From Gammaproteobacteria bacterium (GTDB lineage: Bacteria; Pseudomonadota; Gammaproteobacteria; Steroidobacterales; Steroidobacteraceae), in contig CANGOP010000006.1 in NCBI GenBank assembly GCA_947455595.1, forward strand, positions 104,767-168,766: a stretch of DNA of 64,000 nucleotides. Reading direction: 5' to 3'. Both the position numbers and the translations under genes were made by a program. Shown piece by piece: positions 49,685 through 58,875 of this stretch (its first letter is position 1; each line of letters starts with the position of its first letter). Under the pieces are notes generated by a model. It ran no database searches and was not told the DNA's origin. It saw only the letters and a program-made list of their open reading frames with translations.

Positions 49685-50809
49685 ATGACGCAGCAGATGA
49701 CCGAGACGAAACCCTCTCATTCCGAAATGCCTTACGTTCGGATTGACCACGTCACGAAGCGCTTCGGCTCATTTGAAGCCGTCAATCAGGTATCGCTGGA
49801 TATCGAGAAGGGCGAGATCTTCTGTTTGCTGGGAGGATCTGGTTGCGGCAAGACCACTCTCTTGCGGATGCTGGCGGGCTTCGAGGAGCCCACAGAGGGT
49901 GCTATTTACATCGACGGTGTCGATGTGACGTCCGTTCCTCCGTATGAGCGACCGGTAAACATGATGTTCCAGTCGTACGCGCTCTTTCCACATATGACGG
50001 TCGCACAAAACGTTGCCTTTGGTTTGCGGCAGGACGGCGTTTCCAAGTCTGATGCGCTCCTCAAAGTCCGAGAGATGTTGGCGATGGTTCAGCTGGAGGG
50101 ATACGAGTCACGAAAGCCGCATCAATTATCCGGTGGGCAGCGTCAGCGAGTAGCGCTCGCGCGCGCATTGGTGAAGCGACCGAAATTGCTGCTACTTGAC
50201 GAGCCGCTCGGTGCCTTAGATAAAAAACTGCGTGAACGGACCCAATTTGAGCTCGTTAATCTCCAGGAGAAGCTCGGTGTCACTTTTGTCATCGTGACGC
50301 ACGATCAGGAAGAAGCCATGACGCTGGCATCCCGACTTGGCGTCATGCAATCGGGGAAGATTCTGCAGGTGGGCTCACCCACGGATATCTATGAGTTTCC
50401 CAATTCTCGCTACGTGGCCGACTTCATCGGCTCCGTTAATTTGTTTGATGGTCAGTTGACGGTAGACGAGCCCGACCATTGCCTAATTCATTGCGAGGCG
50501 TTGGGTCTTGAGGTGCATATTGACCATGGCGTGAGTTCCGCCCCCGATGCATTAGTAACCGTAGCGCTGCGTCCGGAAAAAATCCGTTTAAGTCGCGAGC
50601 AACCCGCCCAAGTTGAGAATTGCGTGCAAGGTTGGGTGACGGGTGTGGCGTATTTGGGGGACTCCACACGGTTTCTGATCCAGTTAGACAATGGCACTCA
50701 AGTACAAGTCACGCGACCTAATATCGACCGGCACGATGAGCATCTGGCTGCTGACGAGAGGGTCTGGGCCTTTTGGGAAGGTAATTCGCCGGTGGTGGTG
50801 GCCCGTTGA
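49685..50809 (+). CDS. potG: Polyamine ABC transporter ATPase
   Basis: 374 residues. Walker A is LGGSGCGKTTLLRML (about 51-65), the signature LSGGQRQRVALARALVKRPKLLLLDEPLGALDKKL lies at about 150-184 including Walker B, and a C-terminal TOBE regulatory domain follows (about 280-370). It energises the PotHI permease. It begins 12 bp after potF, and its stop overlaps the potH ATG by 1 bp. Confidence 0.95.
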   Translation: MTQQMTETKPSHSEMPYVRIDHVTKRFGSFEAVNQVSLDIEKGEIFCLLGGSGCGKTTLLRMLAGFEEPTEGAIYIDGVDVTSVPPYERPVNMMFQSYALFPHMTVAQNVAFGLRQDGVSKSDALLKVREMLAMVQLEGYESRKPHQLSGGQRQRVALARALVKRPKLLLLDEPLGALDKKLRERTQFELVNLQEKLGVTFVIVTHDQEEAMTLASRLGVMQSGKILQVGSPTDIYEFPNSRYVADFIGSVNLFDGQLTVDEPDHCLIHCEALGLEVHIDHGVSSAPDALVTVALRPEKIRLSREQPAQVENCVQGWVTGVAYLGDSTRFLIQLDNGTQVQVTRPNIDRHDEHLAADERVWAFWEGNSPVVVAR

Positions 50810-51729
50810 TGTGGAACGCAATCCAAGCCATTCGGCGTCGCCTGACCACCCAAGTGGGTCGCAAGGCGGTCATCGGCATTCCCTACGGGTGGCTGCTGAT
50901 CTTTTTTCTAGTGCCGTTCCTCATCGTTCTGAAGATTTCCTTTTCTAATGTTGTGTTGGCCATGCCGCCGGTTGAGCCGATTCTGACGTGGGGCCGCGAT
51001 CAGGTCTTACAGATTCGGGTGAACCTTTCGAATTACACTTTTGTTTTTGGGGATCGACTCTACGTCGCAGCATTCGTGAATTCTTTGCGCGTAGCGGCGG
51101 TGTCAACCCTGCTAGCGTTGCTGATCGGTTATCCGATGGCGTATGGGATTGCTCGGGCACAAGGCGCGTGGCGGAACATACTATTCTTGCTGGTATCGCT
51201 GCCGTTTTTTACATCCTTCCTTCTACGTGTTTATGCCTGGATTGGGCTCCTAGGTCGGGGCGGTCCCGTCAACGCGATCCTCATGCATTTGGGTCTCATT
51301 CAAGAACCGATACAACTGCTGCAGACGGACTTTGCGGTCTATTTGGGCATGGTGTATTCGTATCTGCCCTTCATGGTGTTGCCTCTTTATTCCGCCATTG
51401 AGAAGCTGGACCTCACGCTTTTGGAGGCAGCTGCTGATTTGGGCTGTAGGCCATCTAAGGCTTTTTTCGCAGTTACTTTGCCACTCACGCGGGAAGGTAT
51501 TCTGGCGGGATGTCTGCTCGTCTTTATTCCGGCAGTCGGTGAGTACGTTATTCCGGCGCTTCTGGGCGGTCCCGATACACTGATGATCGGCCGCGTGGTG
51601 TGGGATGAGTTTTTTGCCAATCGTGATTGGCCGGTGGCTAGTGCATTGGCGATTGTTCTGCTTTTGATTCTGTCGGTCTTCGTACTGTTGCTTCAAAAAG
51701 TTCAGGCGGGTGAAGAGGAGCCCTCGTGA
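50809..51729 (+). CDS. potH: Polyamine ABC transporter permease PotH
   Basis: 306 residues, six membrane segments. The EAA-type coupling loop is EKLDLTLLEAAADLGCRPSKAFF (about 204-226). The first segment (PYGWLLIFFLVPFLIVLKISF) follows a short cytoplasmic N-terminus. ATG 50809 overlaps the potG stop; TTG 50806 is possible. The gene is overlapped by potI (GTG 51726). Confidence 0.94.
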   Translation: MWNAIQAIRRRLTTQVGRKAVIGIPYGWLLIFFLVPFLIVLKISFSNVVLAMPPVEPILTWGRDQVLQIRVNLSNYTFVFGDRLYVAAFVNSLRVAAVSTLLALLIGYPMAYGIARAQGAWRNILFLLVSLPFFTSFLLRVYAWIGLLGRGGPVNAILMHLGLIQEPIQLLQTDFAVYLGMVYSYLPFMVLPLYSAIEKLDLTLLEAAADLGCRPSKAFFAVTLPLTREGILAGCLLVFIPAVGEYVIPALLGGPDTLMIGRVVWDEFFANRDWPVASALAIVLLLILSVFVLLLQKVQAGEEEPS

Positions 51730-52574
51730 GAACCGGGCAATCACGCTTTGTGCGGTTCATGCTGGTCGCGGGTTTCGCGTTTCTGTATCTCCCGATTATT
51801 TCCATGATTATTTATTCCTTCAACGCGTCCCGCCTCGTTACGGTTTGGGATGCCGCCCACTCGCCAACGCTCGCTTGGTATGTCGAACTGTTCTCGAACG
51901 ACGAGATTTTGGAGGCGGCCCAGCTCAGTTTTCGGGTAGCGGCCATTAGCGCGACCGGCGCGGTGATGTTGGCGACCCTCGCAGCATTTGCGCTGGTGCG
52001 GTATCGACGGTTTCGCGCGCGAGCCTTGTTCGGTCTGCTCGTCACAGCGCCGATGGTGCTACCAGAGGTGATCACGGGGCTGTCGCTCCTGCTTCTGTTC
52101 GTGGCATTGACGCAATGGATCGGCTGGCCGGCTGGACGAGGGGCCACCACCATTACGATCGCCCATGTGACTTTTTGCCTCGCGTATGCCGTGGTGGTGA
52201 TTCAGGCGCGACTCGCGACGGTCGACCGGTCTCTGGAAGAGGCGGCCATGGACCTTGGGGCCCGTCCTTGGAAGGTGTTTTGGGTCATTACCTTGCCGCT
52301 GATACTCCCGGCGATCGCTTCCGCCTGGATGCTGTCATTTATCCTCAGCTGGGACGATATCGTCATCACGAGCTTTGTTTCGGGACCGGGGTCGACCACT
52401 CTGCCGCAGTTGGTCTTCTCCAAGGTCCGACTGGGTGTGAGCCCCGACATCAATGCGCTGGCAACACTGCTAGTTGGCGTTGTATCGGTCTGTGTCGCGA
52501 TAGCCGGTACGGTTATGATGCGGACAGAACGTCGCCGTGCGCGGGACGCACAGATTGCCATGGGAGCGCATTAG
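51726..52574 (+). CDS. potI: Polyamine ABC transporter permease PotI
   Basis: 282 residues, six membrane segments. The EAA loop is ATVDRSLEEAAMDLGARPWKVFWVITLP (about 158-185). The start is GTG at 51726 within the potH stop region. It completes the heterodimeric PotHI channel. The next gene begins only 3 bp after its stop, so the kinase downstream is almost surely on the same mRNA. Confidence 0.94.
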   Translation: MRTGQSRFVRFMLVAGFAFLYLPIISMIIYSFNASRLVTVWDAAHSPTLAWYVELFSNDEILEAAQLSFRVAAISATGAVMLATLAAFALVRYRRFRARALFGLLVTAPMVLPEVITGLSLLLLFVALTQWIGWPAGRGATTITIAHVTFCLAYAVVVIQARLATVDRSLEEAAMDLGARPWKVFWVITLPLILPAIASAWMLSFILSWDDIVITSFVSGPGSTTLPQLVFSKVRLGVSPDINALATLLVGVVSVCVAIAGTVMMRTERRRARDAQIAMGAH

Positions 52575-52577
52575 GGC

Positions 52578-53330
52578 ATGGAACTGATTCTAGGCATTGA
52601 TTTGGGTGGGTCCTCCATCAAAGCGGGGGCTGTCGACCCGTCGACCGGGCACCTTGTCGGTGAGCTCGATTCCGTGCCGACGCCGCCGGGAGCGACCGTT
52701 GAAGCGACCCAGGCTGCCCTAGCTGAGCTGATCAGTCGCTTTCCACAGTGTACGGGTCCCGTCGGGCTCGCCTTCCCATCGGTTGTTGTGCGGGGCATCA
52801 CGTACAGTGCCGCCAATATCGATAAGGGCTGGATTGGCTGTGATGCGGCGGCGGTACTCCGGGCGGCGGCTGGCGGGCGACCGAGTTTCGTCGTCAATGA
52901 CGCGGATGCGGCCGGTGTTGCTGAGATGCAGATTGGCGCGGGTCGAAGTGAGAAGGGGGTGGTCATGATGATCACCTTCGGTACTGGAATCGGGACGGCC
53001 CTTTTTAATGAAGGCCTGCTATGGCCAAACACGGAATTGGGCCATCTGGAGATCGACGGCATTGAAGCCGAACACTACGCCAGTGCCCGTGTACGCACCG
53101 TTGAACAACTCGATTGGCCGGCATGGTGCGAGCGCGTCAACAAGGTGCTTGACCGTTATCACGCGCTGCTCTGGCCGGACGTCTTCATCATCGGCGGCGG
53201 CGTCAGTGAGCGCTTCGAGGAATATGCCTCACTACTGCATTCCAAAGCGCGGATCGTGCCGGCCGGGCTGCGGCAGGCGGCAGGCGTCGTGGGTGCCGCT
53301 CTGTACGCGCGTGAGAACGCGGCGCGCTGA
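52578..53330 (+). CDS. ROK-family kinase, polyphosphate glucokinase-like
   Basis: 250 residues. The phosphate loop LGIDLGGSSIKAGAVD (about 5-20), the ND dyad VVNDADAAGVAEM (about 110-122), TFGTGIGTALFNEG (about 134-147) and ELGHLEIDG (about 153-161) are those of polyphosphate--glucose phosphotransferases, which are shorter than ATP-dependent glucokinases. Whether it uses polyphosphate or ATP needs assay. It is an odd member of a polyamine operon; the coupling is by spacing only. Confidence 0.85.
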   Translation: MELILGIDLGGSSIKAGAVDPSTGHLVGELDSVPTPPGATVEATQAALAELISRFPQCTGPVGLAFPSVVVRGITYSAANIDKGWIGCDAAAVLRAAAGGRPSFVVNDADAAGVAEMQIGAGRSEKGVVMMITFGTGIGTALFNEGLLWPNTELGHLEIDGIEAEHYASARVRTVEQLDWPAWCERVNKVLDRYHALLWPDVFIIGGGVSERFEEYASLLHSKARIVPAGLRQAAGVVGAALYARENAAR

Positions 53331-53333
53331 CAG

Positions 53334-54491
53334 ATGGTTGCTCCTGTACCGGTAAGCCGACTGCCGAAGGTCGGCACGACCATCTTCACGGTGATGTCAC
53401 GCCTCGCCGGGGAGTTGGGGGCCATTAATACCGGACAGGGCGTACCCGACTTTGATCCACCGGAGCGTTTGTGTGATTTGGTGGTCCAGCATGTGCGGGG
53501 TGGCCGCAATCAATACGCACCGATGGCCGGAGTTGCCGAGTTACGTGCCGCCATTGCCGAAAAATTGCAGCGTCTATATCGACGCTCGGTCGATGCGCAG
53601 GCGGAGATCACGGTCACCGCCGGCGGTACGGAAGCCCTCTGCTCGTCGATTCAGGCGCTGGTCAGTCCGGCCGATGAAGTTATCCTGTTTGATCCGGCAT
53701 ACGACAGTTATGAGCCGGTAGTCGAGTTGTGTGGCGGTATATGCCGTCGCCTACCGCTGACGCGACCTGATTTTGGCATCGACTGGGATCTGCTTGCCGC
53801 CACGCTGAATCATCGGACCCGCCTTGTCGTCTTGAATACGCCGCATAACCCCAGCGGCGCACTGCTGACCCGAGGAGATTTGGACCGGTTGGCCGAATTG
53901 CTGCGGCCCACGGCAGCGTTTGTGCTGTCGGATGAAGTCTATGAACACATGGTCTTTGATGGCCGGGTCTTTGAGAGTGTCAACGGGCATCCCGAATTGG
54001 CTGAGCGTGCCGTGGTGGTGTCATCGTTTGGCAAGACCTATCACGCCACCGGCTGGAAAATTGGCTATTGCGTCGCGCCGGCGGCCCTGTCGACTGAAAT
54101 TCGCAAGGTCCACCAATTCAACACCTTCGCCGTCGCAACACCCCTACAGCATGCGATTGCTGATTTCATGCGGGAGTGTCCAGAGTGGGAACTCCAATTG
54201 CCAGCGTTTTATCAAGCCAAGCGTGATCTTTTGTTGCGGTTGCTGTCGTCCACCCGGTTGATCTTTCAGCCTACGGAATCGACCTACTTTCAGTTGGTGG
54301 ATTACTCTGCCGTGTCCAGTCTGTCGGATGCCGATTTCTCAATGTGGTTGTTGCGCGAAGTGGGTGTCGCGACCATCCCGGTTTCGCCCTTTTGTCGGTC
54401 GTATGCCGCTGAACAACGTGTTGTCCGTCTGTGCTTCGCAAAGCAAGATGACACCTTGCGCGCGGCGGCTGCGCGCCTCGCGTCGCTCTAA
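53334..54491 (+). CDS. Class I PLP aminotransferase (methionine-aminotransferase-like)
   Basis: 385 residues. NTGQGVPDFDPPERL near the start (about 32-46), NTPHNPSGALLTRGDL (about 163-178) and the PLP lysine in SSFGKTYHATGWKIGY (about 224-239) fit the YbdL/methionine aminotransferase group. It probably makes or uses 2-oxo-4-methylthiobutyrate, which would suit the adjacent Cys/Met-metabolism gene. It begins 3 bp after the kinase stop. Confidence 0.88.
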   Translation: MVAPVPVSRLPKVGTTIFTVMSRLAGELGAINTGQGVPDFDPPERLCDLVVQHVRGGRNQYAPMAGVAELRAAIAEKLQRLYRRSVDAQAEITVTAGGTEALCSSIQALVSPADEVILFDPAYDSYEPVVELCGGICRRLPLTRPDFGIDWDLLAATLNHRTRLVVLNTPHNPSGALLTRGDLDRLAELLRPTAAFVLSDEVYEHMVFDGRVFESVNGHPELAERAVVVSSFGKTYHATGWKIGYCVAPAALSTEIRKVHQFNTFAVATPLQHAIADFMRECPEWELQLPAFYQAKRDLLLRLLSSTRLIFQPTESTYFQLVDYSAVSSLSDADFSMWLLREVGVATIPVSPFCRSYAAEQRVVRLCFAKQDDTLRAAAARLASL

Positions 54492-54518
54492 CGCGCGCTT
54501 TTACTCTTTAGGTCAGGA

Positions 54519-55694
54519 ATGCACATGAAGCCCAGTACCTTTACGAATCATCCCCCTGAAATTCGATTGCCGGAGGGTAACCAGCCACTCGTTGCGCCGA
54601 TCTACCAGTCGGTGAAGTTCGAGTTCCCAACGCTGGCCGAGACCGAGGAATCGTGGGACGGTGTATTGGGCTTTAATTACAGCCGTACGGCCAATCCCAC
54701 GATCGCAGCCTTGGAAGCGACCCTTGCCGGTTTGCAGGGGCGTCAGGAGTGTGTGGCGGTGGCCTCTGGGATGGGCGCGGTTTCCACCGCGATGCTGGCG
54801 ATGCTGTCAGCGGGCGATCATCTGCTGTCGTTCGCTGAGAGTTATGGTCCAACGCGTCGGATGATCACGAAAGTTCTTGGCCGCTATGGCGTGCGCTCGA
54901 CCTTTGTCTCGATTGATGATCATGCTGCGATCGAGCGTGTGCTGTCGGAGGAAGCCACCGCAATGGTGTGGTTTGAGTCGCCCACCAACCCCATCCTCAA
55001 GATTGCGGATATTGCGCGCATCACGGACTTGGCCCATCGGCACGGAGCGGTGGCGGTCCTCGATAACACTTTTGCGGGTCTTGAGTCGCACGGTGATCTA
55101 CCGGTTGATCTCTTCGTACACAGTCTGACCAAGTACGCATCGGGTCATGGTGACGTGATGGGCGGCGCCATCATTGGCGACGAACAACACATCCGGCGCG
55201 TTCGCAGTCACGCGAATACGCTGGGTCCGACGTTGGATCCGCATGCGGCCTATCTGATCCAGCGGGGCCTGAAGACGTATCACGTGAGACGCCGTGCGGC
55301 GTGTGAATCCGCCCAAAAGGTCGCGGAATTCCTGCTCTCACACCCGAAGATTGCCAAAGTCCGCTATCCCGGGTTGCCTTCCGATCCTGGTCACGCGTTG
55401 GCCAGTCGGCAGATGCGCGACTTCGGTACCGTGTTGTGCATTGACCTCAAGGGAACGGGGGCCGGCGCCGGGCGATTCGCAGAGTCCCTGCGCTTGTTCA
55501 GTATGGCCGCCAGTCTGGGTTCGACCGAGTCGTTGGTGGTGCCGCCTTCATTGCAGCAACCGAAGGATCTCACTGGGGATCTGCGTCTCGTGGCCGGCGT
55601 CACGGAGACGACGACGCGGCTTTCGATCGGCCTTGAGGACATTGAGGATCTCATTGCCGATCTAGATCAGGCGCTTGTTCACGTAGACGCCTGA
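54519..55694 (+). CDS. Cys/Met-metabolism PLP enzyme (cystathionine gamma-synthase/lyase-like)
   Basis: 391 residues, trans-sulfuration family. The PLP lysine is in VHSLTKYASGHGDVMGG (about 203-219), the tyrosine/arginine region is NYSRTANPT (about 49-57), and the substrate loop is SLGSTESLVVPP (about 330-341). Gamma-synthase, beta/gamma-lyase and homocysteine synthase cannot be separated by eye. ATG at 54519 or 54525 with AGGA upstream. It is the last gene of the co-oriented 46.4-55.7 kb run. Confidence 0.87.
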   Translation: MHMKPSTFTNHPPEIRLPEGNQPLVAPIYQSVKFEFPTLAETEESWDGVLGFNYSRTANPTIAALEATLAGLQGRQECVAVASGMGAVSTAMLAMLSAGDHLLSFAESYGPTRRMITKVLGRYGVRSTFVSIDDHAAIERVLSEEATAMVWFESPTNPILKIADIARITDLAHRHGAVAVLDNTFAGLESHGDLPVDLFVHSLTKYASGHGDVMGGAIIGDEQHIRRVRSHANTLGPTLDPHAAYLIQRGLKTYHVRRRAACESAQKVAEFLLSHPKIAKVRYPGLPSDPGHALASRQMRDFGTVLCIDLKGTGAGAGRFAESLRLFSMAASLGSTESLVVPPSLQQPKDLTGDLRLVAGVTETTTRLSIGLEDIEDLIADLDQALVHVDA

Positions 55695-55822
55695 TTGCAC
55701 GTATCCCAGCCTACATGATGGGTCTGGCTCGCGTGTCACGTAACGTTCACGCCACTGTCATTTACTCGTAGACACGCGGGCTCAACCTCCTCACCGTCAG
55801 AAAGGGTCGGGAGATTGCTGGC

Positions 55823-56359
55823 ATGTCAGCACAACCAGCCGGTTGGTTTGATCGGGTTGATGCATTCGAATACCGCTTCTGCGTGCGTTTGAATATCGCG
55901 TGCGAGCGAGCATTGGTATTGCATCTGTTCCGTGCCGTCAGCCGTCTCGGTGATGGCGTGTTCTGGTATGCGCTGATGGCGTTCCTCGCGCTGGCTTGGG
56001 GCCCGATGGGCCGTCTGACGGCTCTTGAGATGTTGCTCGCTGGCGGAGTGGGTCTTGCGCTCTATAAGGCCTTAAAGCACCGGCTTGTCAGAGAGCGGCC
56101 CTATATCACGCACGCGGCCATTCGCGCGGGCACCCGCGCATTGGACCGCTATAGCTTCCCATCGGGACATACGCTGCACGCGGTGTCGTTCACGGTGGTG
56201 GCTGTCGCGCACTTCCCGGTATTGGCGCCAGTCTTGGTCCCGTTCGCCCTCTTGGTGGCGGCATCCCGAGTCATTCTGGGGCTGCACTACCCGACCGACG
56301 TGCTCGCAGGCGCGACGATCGGTGCCTTGCTCGCCGCCGGGGCCCTGGCGCTCGGCTGA
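55823..56359 (+). CDS. PAP2-family membrane phosphatase
   Basis: 178 residues, about five membrane segments. The three acid-phosphatase motifs are complete: KALKHRLVRERPY (about 75-87), FPSGHTLHAVS (about 112-122) and SRVILGLHYPTDVLAG (about 149-164). It probably dephosphorylates undecaprenyl pyrophosphate or a lipid phosphate at the outer face of the membrane. GGGAGA precedes ATG 55823. Confidence 0.9.
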   Translation: MSAQPAGWFDRVDAFEYRFCVRLNIACERALVLHLFRAVSRLGDGVFWYALMAFLALAWGPMGRLTALEMLLAGGVGLALYKALKHRLVRERPYITHAAIRAGTRALDRYSFPSGHTLHAVSFTVVAVAHFPVLAPVLVPFALLVAASRVILGLHYPTDVLAGATIGALLAAGALALG

Positions 56360-56377
56360 GAGCTTAGCGCCTTTCCG

Positions 56378-56395
56378 GGTCCCTATCCGGGGACC
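56378..56395. terminator. Convergent hairpin GGTCCC/GGGACC
   Basis: A 6-bp stem with a 6-base loop in the 35-bp convergent gap between the PAP2 gene and the small gene on the minus strand. The stem reaches the minus-strand stop codon. No T-run. Confidence 0.4.
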
Positions 56396-56637
56396 TAACG
56401 ATTCAGCAGTTCGAATTCAAGCGCGGGCTCGTCACCCGAGCGAGAGTACTCATGACGGCGGCGCATCTCGGCGAGTGCTGCGTCGCGTTCATGGGCCGTG
56501 CCATACCAATGCTCTCGCCCCCAGTCCTTGCCGACGAGCAGGCGGAACGGGTCTCCTGGTCGTGTCGTGACGCGGATGCCGAACGGGCGCTCGGCTGGCA
56601 GGGCTTGGTTCAGGTTGTGGGCGTTCGCAATGCTCAT
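56395..56637 (-). CDS. Small conserved hypothetical protein
   Basis: 80 residues. The start at ATG 56637 has AGGAG 7 bp upstream; the longer frame to 56664 lacks a site. The core VTTRPGDPFRLLVGKDWGREHWYGTAHERD has a mixed alpha/beta look with conserved Trp and Gly residues, followed by a charged helix (RDAALAEMRRRHEY). I recognise no named family. No signal peptide. Confidence 0.65.
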   Translation of the reverse strand: MSIANAHNLNQALPAERPFGIRVTTRPGDPFRLLVGKDWGREHWYGTAHERDAALAEMRRRHEYSRSGDEPALEFELLNR

Positions 56638-56795
56638 CAGCAGACTCCTCGCGAGAGACGGCACGGTATCTGAAGCGAGCCTCGCCGGGAAGAGGGAACG
56701 CCCGAACTCGCGGTGATTGTCACCCGTCGCCGCGACCGGCAGGATAGGCCCCCTGATCGGTCCGTTTCGGACCCCCGCTATTGCTGAGGTGTCTC

Positions 56796-57461
56796 ATGGC
56801 GCTCTTTTCCAATCGAAAGTCGACTCTGCCGACGCCTGACGAGGCTTTGCCCGGGCACGATGAGCCGTTACACGTGTCGCCGCGGCACTTTGTGAATGGC
56901 GTGAAAATCTTACCGCCATTCCCTGAGGGACTGGAGACGGTGTGCCTCGGCTTGGGGTGCTTTTGGGGTGCCGAGAGAGTGTTTTGGAAATTGGACGGTG
57001 TGTATTCAACCGCAGTCGGTTATGCCGGCGGCTACACCAAAAATGCCACCTATAAAGAGGTCTGCACTGGTCTCACGGGTCACTCGGAGGTGGTGCTGGT
57101 GGTATTTGACCCGTCGAGAATTACCTTCACCCATATCCTGAAAGTATTCTGGGAGTCTCACGATCCCACGCAAGGCATGCGCCAGGGCAACGACGTCGGT
57201 ACTCAGTATCGCTCCGTCCTCTACACGACGACCGAAGCGCAATTAAAGACGGCTCAGGATACGGCGACTCATTACGGTGAAGCATTGCGCGCCGCAGGAC
57301 ACGGCGCCATTACCACGGAGATTCGCAGGGCCCCAGCGTTTTATTACGCAGAGGATTACCACCAACAGTACCTGGCAAAGAATCCGAACGGGTACTGCGG
57401 CATTGGAGGGTGTGGAGTTTCCTTCAGACTCGCAGAGTTGCCGGTGGGGGAGAAGGCGTAG
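56796..57461 (+). CDS. msrA: Peptide-methionine (S)-S-oxide reductase; integration target at its 3' end
   Basis: 221 residues. The catalytic cysteine is in [11 protein letters not shown] (about 52-62), with the recycling cysteines in [10 protein letters not shown] near the C-terminus. ATG 56796 has GAGGTG upstream; the frame is open to TTG 56781. MsrA repairs S-methionine sulfoxide. The last 36 codons (57354-57461) and the about 140 bp behind them recur twice downstream, so this gene's 3' end is an insertion hotspot; its own tail differs from the other two by Ser and Arg where they have Pro and Lys. Confidence 0.95.
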   Translation: MALFSNRKSTLPTPDEALPGHDEPLHVSPRHFVNGVKILPPFPEGLETVCLGLGCFWGAERVFWKLDGVYSTAVGYAGGYTKNATYKEVCTGLTGHSEVVLVVFDPSRITFTHILKVFWESHDPTQGMRQGNDVGTQYRSVLYTTTEAQLKTAQDTATHYGEALRAAGHGAITTEIRRAPAFYYAEDYHQQYLAKNPNGYCGIGGCGVSFRLAELPVGEKA

Positions 57462-57602
57462 TCGCGGCTGTCTCTTGGTTTCCATCAGGAAACCAAGGGG
57501 TTGCCAATTTAATACGCGATTTTCTGCAGGAATACGTCATGCTTTTCCGGCGTTGAGGTCTACCGGAAGTCTACCGCTGATCTGACCCTAGGAAAGTCCG
57601 CG
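57354..57602 (+). repeat. msrA-tail repeat, copy 1 (in the intact gene)
   Basis: This covers the last 36 msrA codons (57354-57461) followed by a non-coding part that ends in the core GTCTACCG-GAA-GTCTACCG (57558-57576) and AGGAAAGTCCGCG (57590-57602). The non-coding part aligns well by eye with copy 3 and less well with copy 2. The mazEF-like module begins about 70 bp beyond the core. Confidence 0.85.
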
Positions 57603-57687
57603 ATGAAGTCCGTGATCGACGGTCGAGCCTGCGCAGCCCGATGACTTCAAGGCGTTCTCAAACGGGTCAAGTTGACATTTGTACCCC

Positions 57688-57711
57688 AATGTATAAACCT
57701 GTTGATACATT
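57688..57711 (+). promoter_or_regulatory. Inverted-repeat operator and promoter of the mazEF-like module
   Basis: AATGTAT and ATACATT are separated by 10 bp, 11 bp before the antitoxin ATG. A TTGACA hexamer lies at 57672-57677, and TATAAA overlaps the left half-site (57692-57697), though their 14-bp spacing is short. This fits autorepression by the AbrB-fold antitoxin. Confidence 0.5.
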
Positions 57712-57722
57712 GGAGAGCAAAC

Positions 57723-57977
57723 ATGGCAAAGACTGCAACATTGACCGTTCAGCAGTGGGGCAACAGCCTTGCTGTTCGAATTCCCGCGGCGGTGGCGCGG
57801 TCCGCTCGATTTAGCGTCGGGCAGCCTGTCGAGGTGTCCGCTCAGGAGTCGCATGTTCTGGTCAAGCGGCTTGGTGAGCCCAAGCTGACGCTCGCGCAGA
57901 AGCTGGCGGCTTTCGATCCGGCGGTCCACGGTGGCGAGGCCATGGGCAGCCGTCCGGTTGGCAACGAGATCCTCTAG
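57723..57977 (+). CDS. MazE/AbrB-fold antitoxin
   Basis: 84 residues. The swapped-hairpin DNA-binding part (LTVQQWGNSLAVRIPAAVAR) is at the N-terminus. The C-terminal half (KLTLAQKLAAFDPAVHGGE) should bind and neutralise the toxin. GGAGAG lies 7 bp before ATG 57723. The stop codon overlaps the toxin GTG by 1 bp. It is located in the first cassette between msrA-tail copies 1 and 2. Confidence 0.88.
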   Translation: MAKTATLTVQQWGNSLAVRIPAAVARSARFSVGQPVEVSAQESHVLVKRLGEPKLTLAQKLAAFDPAVHGGEAMGSRPVGNEIL

Positions 57978-58342
57978 TGGCCGTCCGGAAGTCATGGTGT
58001 CCTGACCGGCGAGACATGATTTGGATTGACTGCAATCCCCAGGCTGGCCGGGAAATGAAGGACATCCACCCGCTGGTTGTTCTGTCCCCGCGCGAATTCA
58101 ATGAACGAACAGGGATAGTGATTGGTTTGCCGATGACCACGGCTTCCTACAATGAAACCAATCCGTTCGCGGTGAAGTTCACTGGACCGAAAGGCGTCGC
58201 TAGCTACATCCTCGGCCATCAACCGAAGTCGTTCGATTGGCGTGCCAGAAATGCAAAGCCCCATTCGCTGAGGAAAGTCCCTGAAGAATCTTATGCTCGC
58301 GCCTGCGAGACGTTAAATCAGATTATTGAGATCGGGACCTAG
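57977..58342 (+). CDS. PemK/MazF-family toxin
   Basis: 121 residues, GTG start overlapping the antitoxin stop. MIWIDCNPQAGREMKDIHPLVVLSP is the MazF opening (the usual G-x-E/P-Q-x-G-x-E pattern, here N-P-Q-A-G-R-E-M-K), and GIVIGLPMTT is the second strand pair. MazF toxins are sequence-specific endoribonucleases. A role in plasmid- or island-type stabilisation is likely, given its position between repeated msrA tails. Confidence 0.87.
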   Translation: MAVRKSWCPDRRDMIWIDCNPQAGREMKDIHPLVVLSPREFNERTGIVIGLPMTTASYNETNPFAVKFTGPKGVASYILGHQPKSFDWRARNAKPHSLRKVPEESYARACETLNQIIEIGT

Positions 58343-58413
58343 CGCGACCTCGGCTGGTCTTGCGGCATTGCTGCATAAACCTTCTCGGCGCATCGTTCGG
58401 GCCAGCAATTGAA

Positions 58414-58875
58414 ATGCGACAAGTGAGCGGATTGCGCCGAATATTAGCTATCTGGGCGCCGCTCTGCGTGGCGTCCGCATGCGCCTCATCCGTCGCTCCT
58501 CTCGTGATACCAAAGCCCGGCGAGGTCGTCTCTATAGACGCGATGATTTCGAATTCCTACGACGTTGACTCAAAAAGCAATCGCGGTGCCGTGCATGTCG
58601 AAGATCAAGCGAAGATCAGCGACATCCTTGGCAGGATTAGGGATCTGAACAGTGGCATGACGGTTCCGAACGGCACCTTTCCGACGCCGACCCATGCGAT
58701 TGTCGTTGATGTCAGGGTCAATATTAACTTGGTCGTTTTCATTGGGTTGGAATGGATCGGGGGTCGAAACACTGTCCCCGGTAAGCTTGCCGTAAATCGC
58801 GCCAGACACATCAGTGAAGCCGAGCGCGCGAGCATTCTGAAATTGGTAGGAATCGACGACTACCGGTTTAAGTAA
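58414..58875 (+). CDS. Orphan lipoprotein-like protein in the first cassette
   Basis: 153 residues from ATG 58414 (the frame is open to TTG 58360). It has a basic start, a hydrophobic stretch and V-A-S-A-C, a plausible lipobox (about 19-23). The mature part has beta character with no known motif. It follows the toxin by about 70 bp and is probably passenger DNA of the cassette. I do not recognise a family. Confidence 0.55.
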   Translation: MRQVSGLRRILAIWAPLCVASACASSVAPLVIPKPGEVVSIDAMISNSYDVDSKSNRGAVHVEDQAKISDILGRIRDLNSGMTVPNGTFPTPTHAIVVDVRVNINLVVFIGLEWIGGRNTVPGKLAVNRARHISEAERASILKLVGIDDYRFK

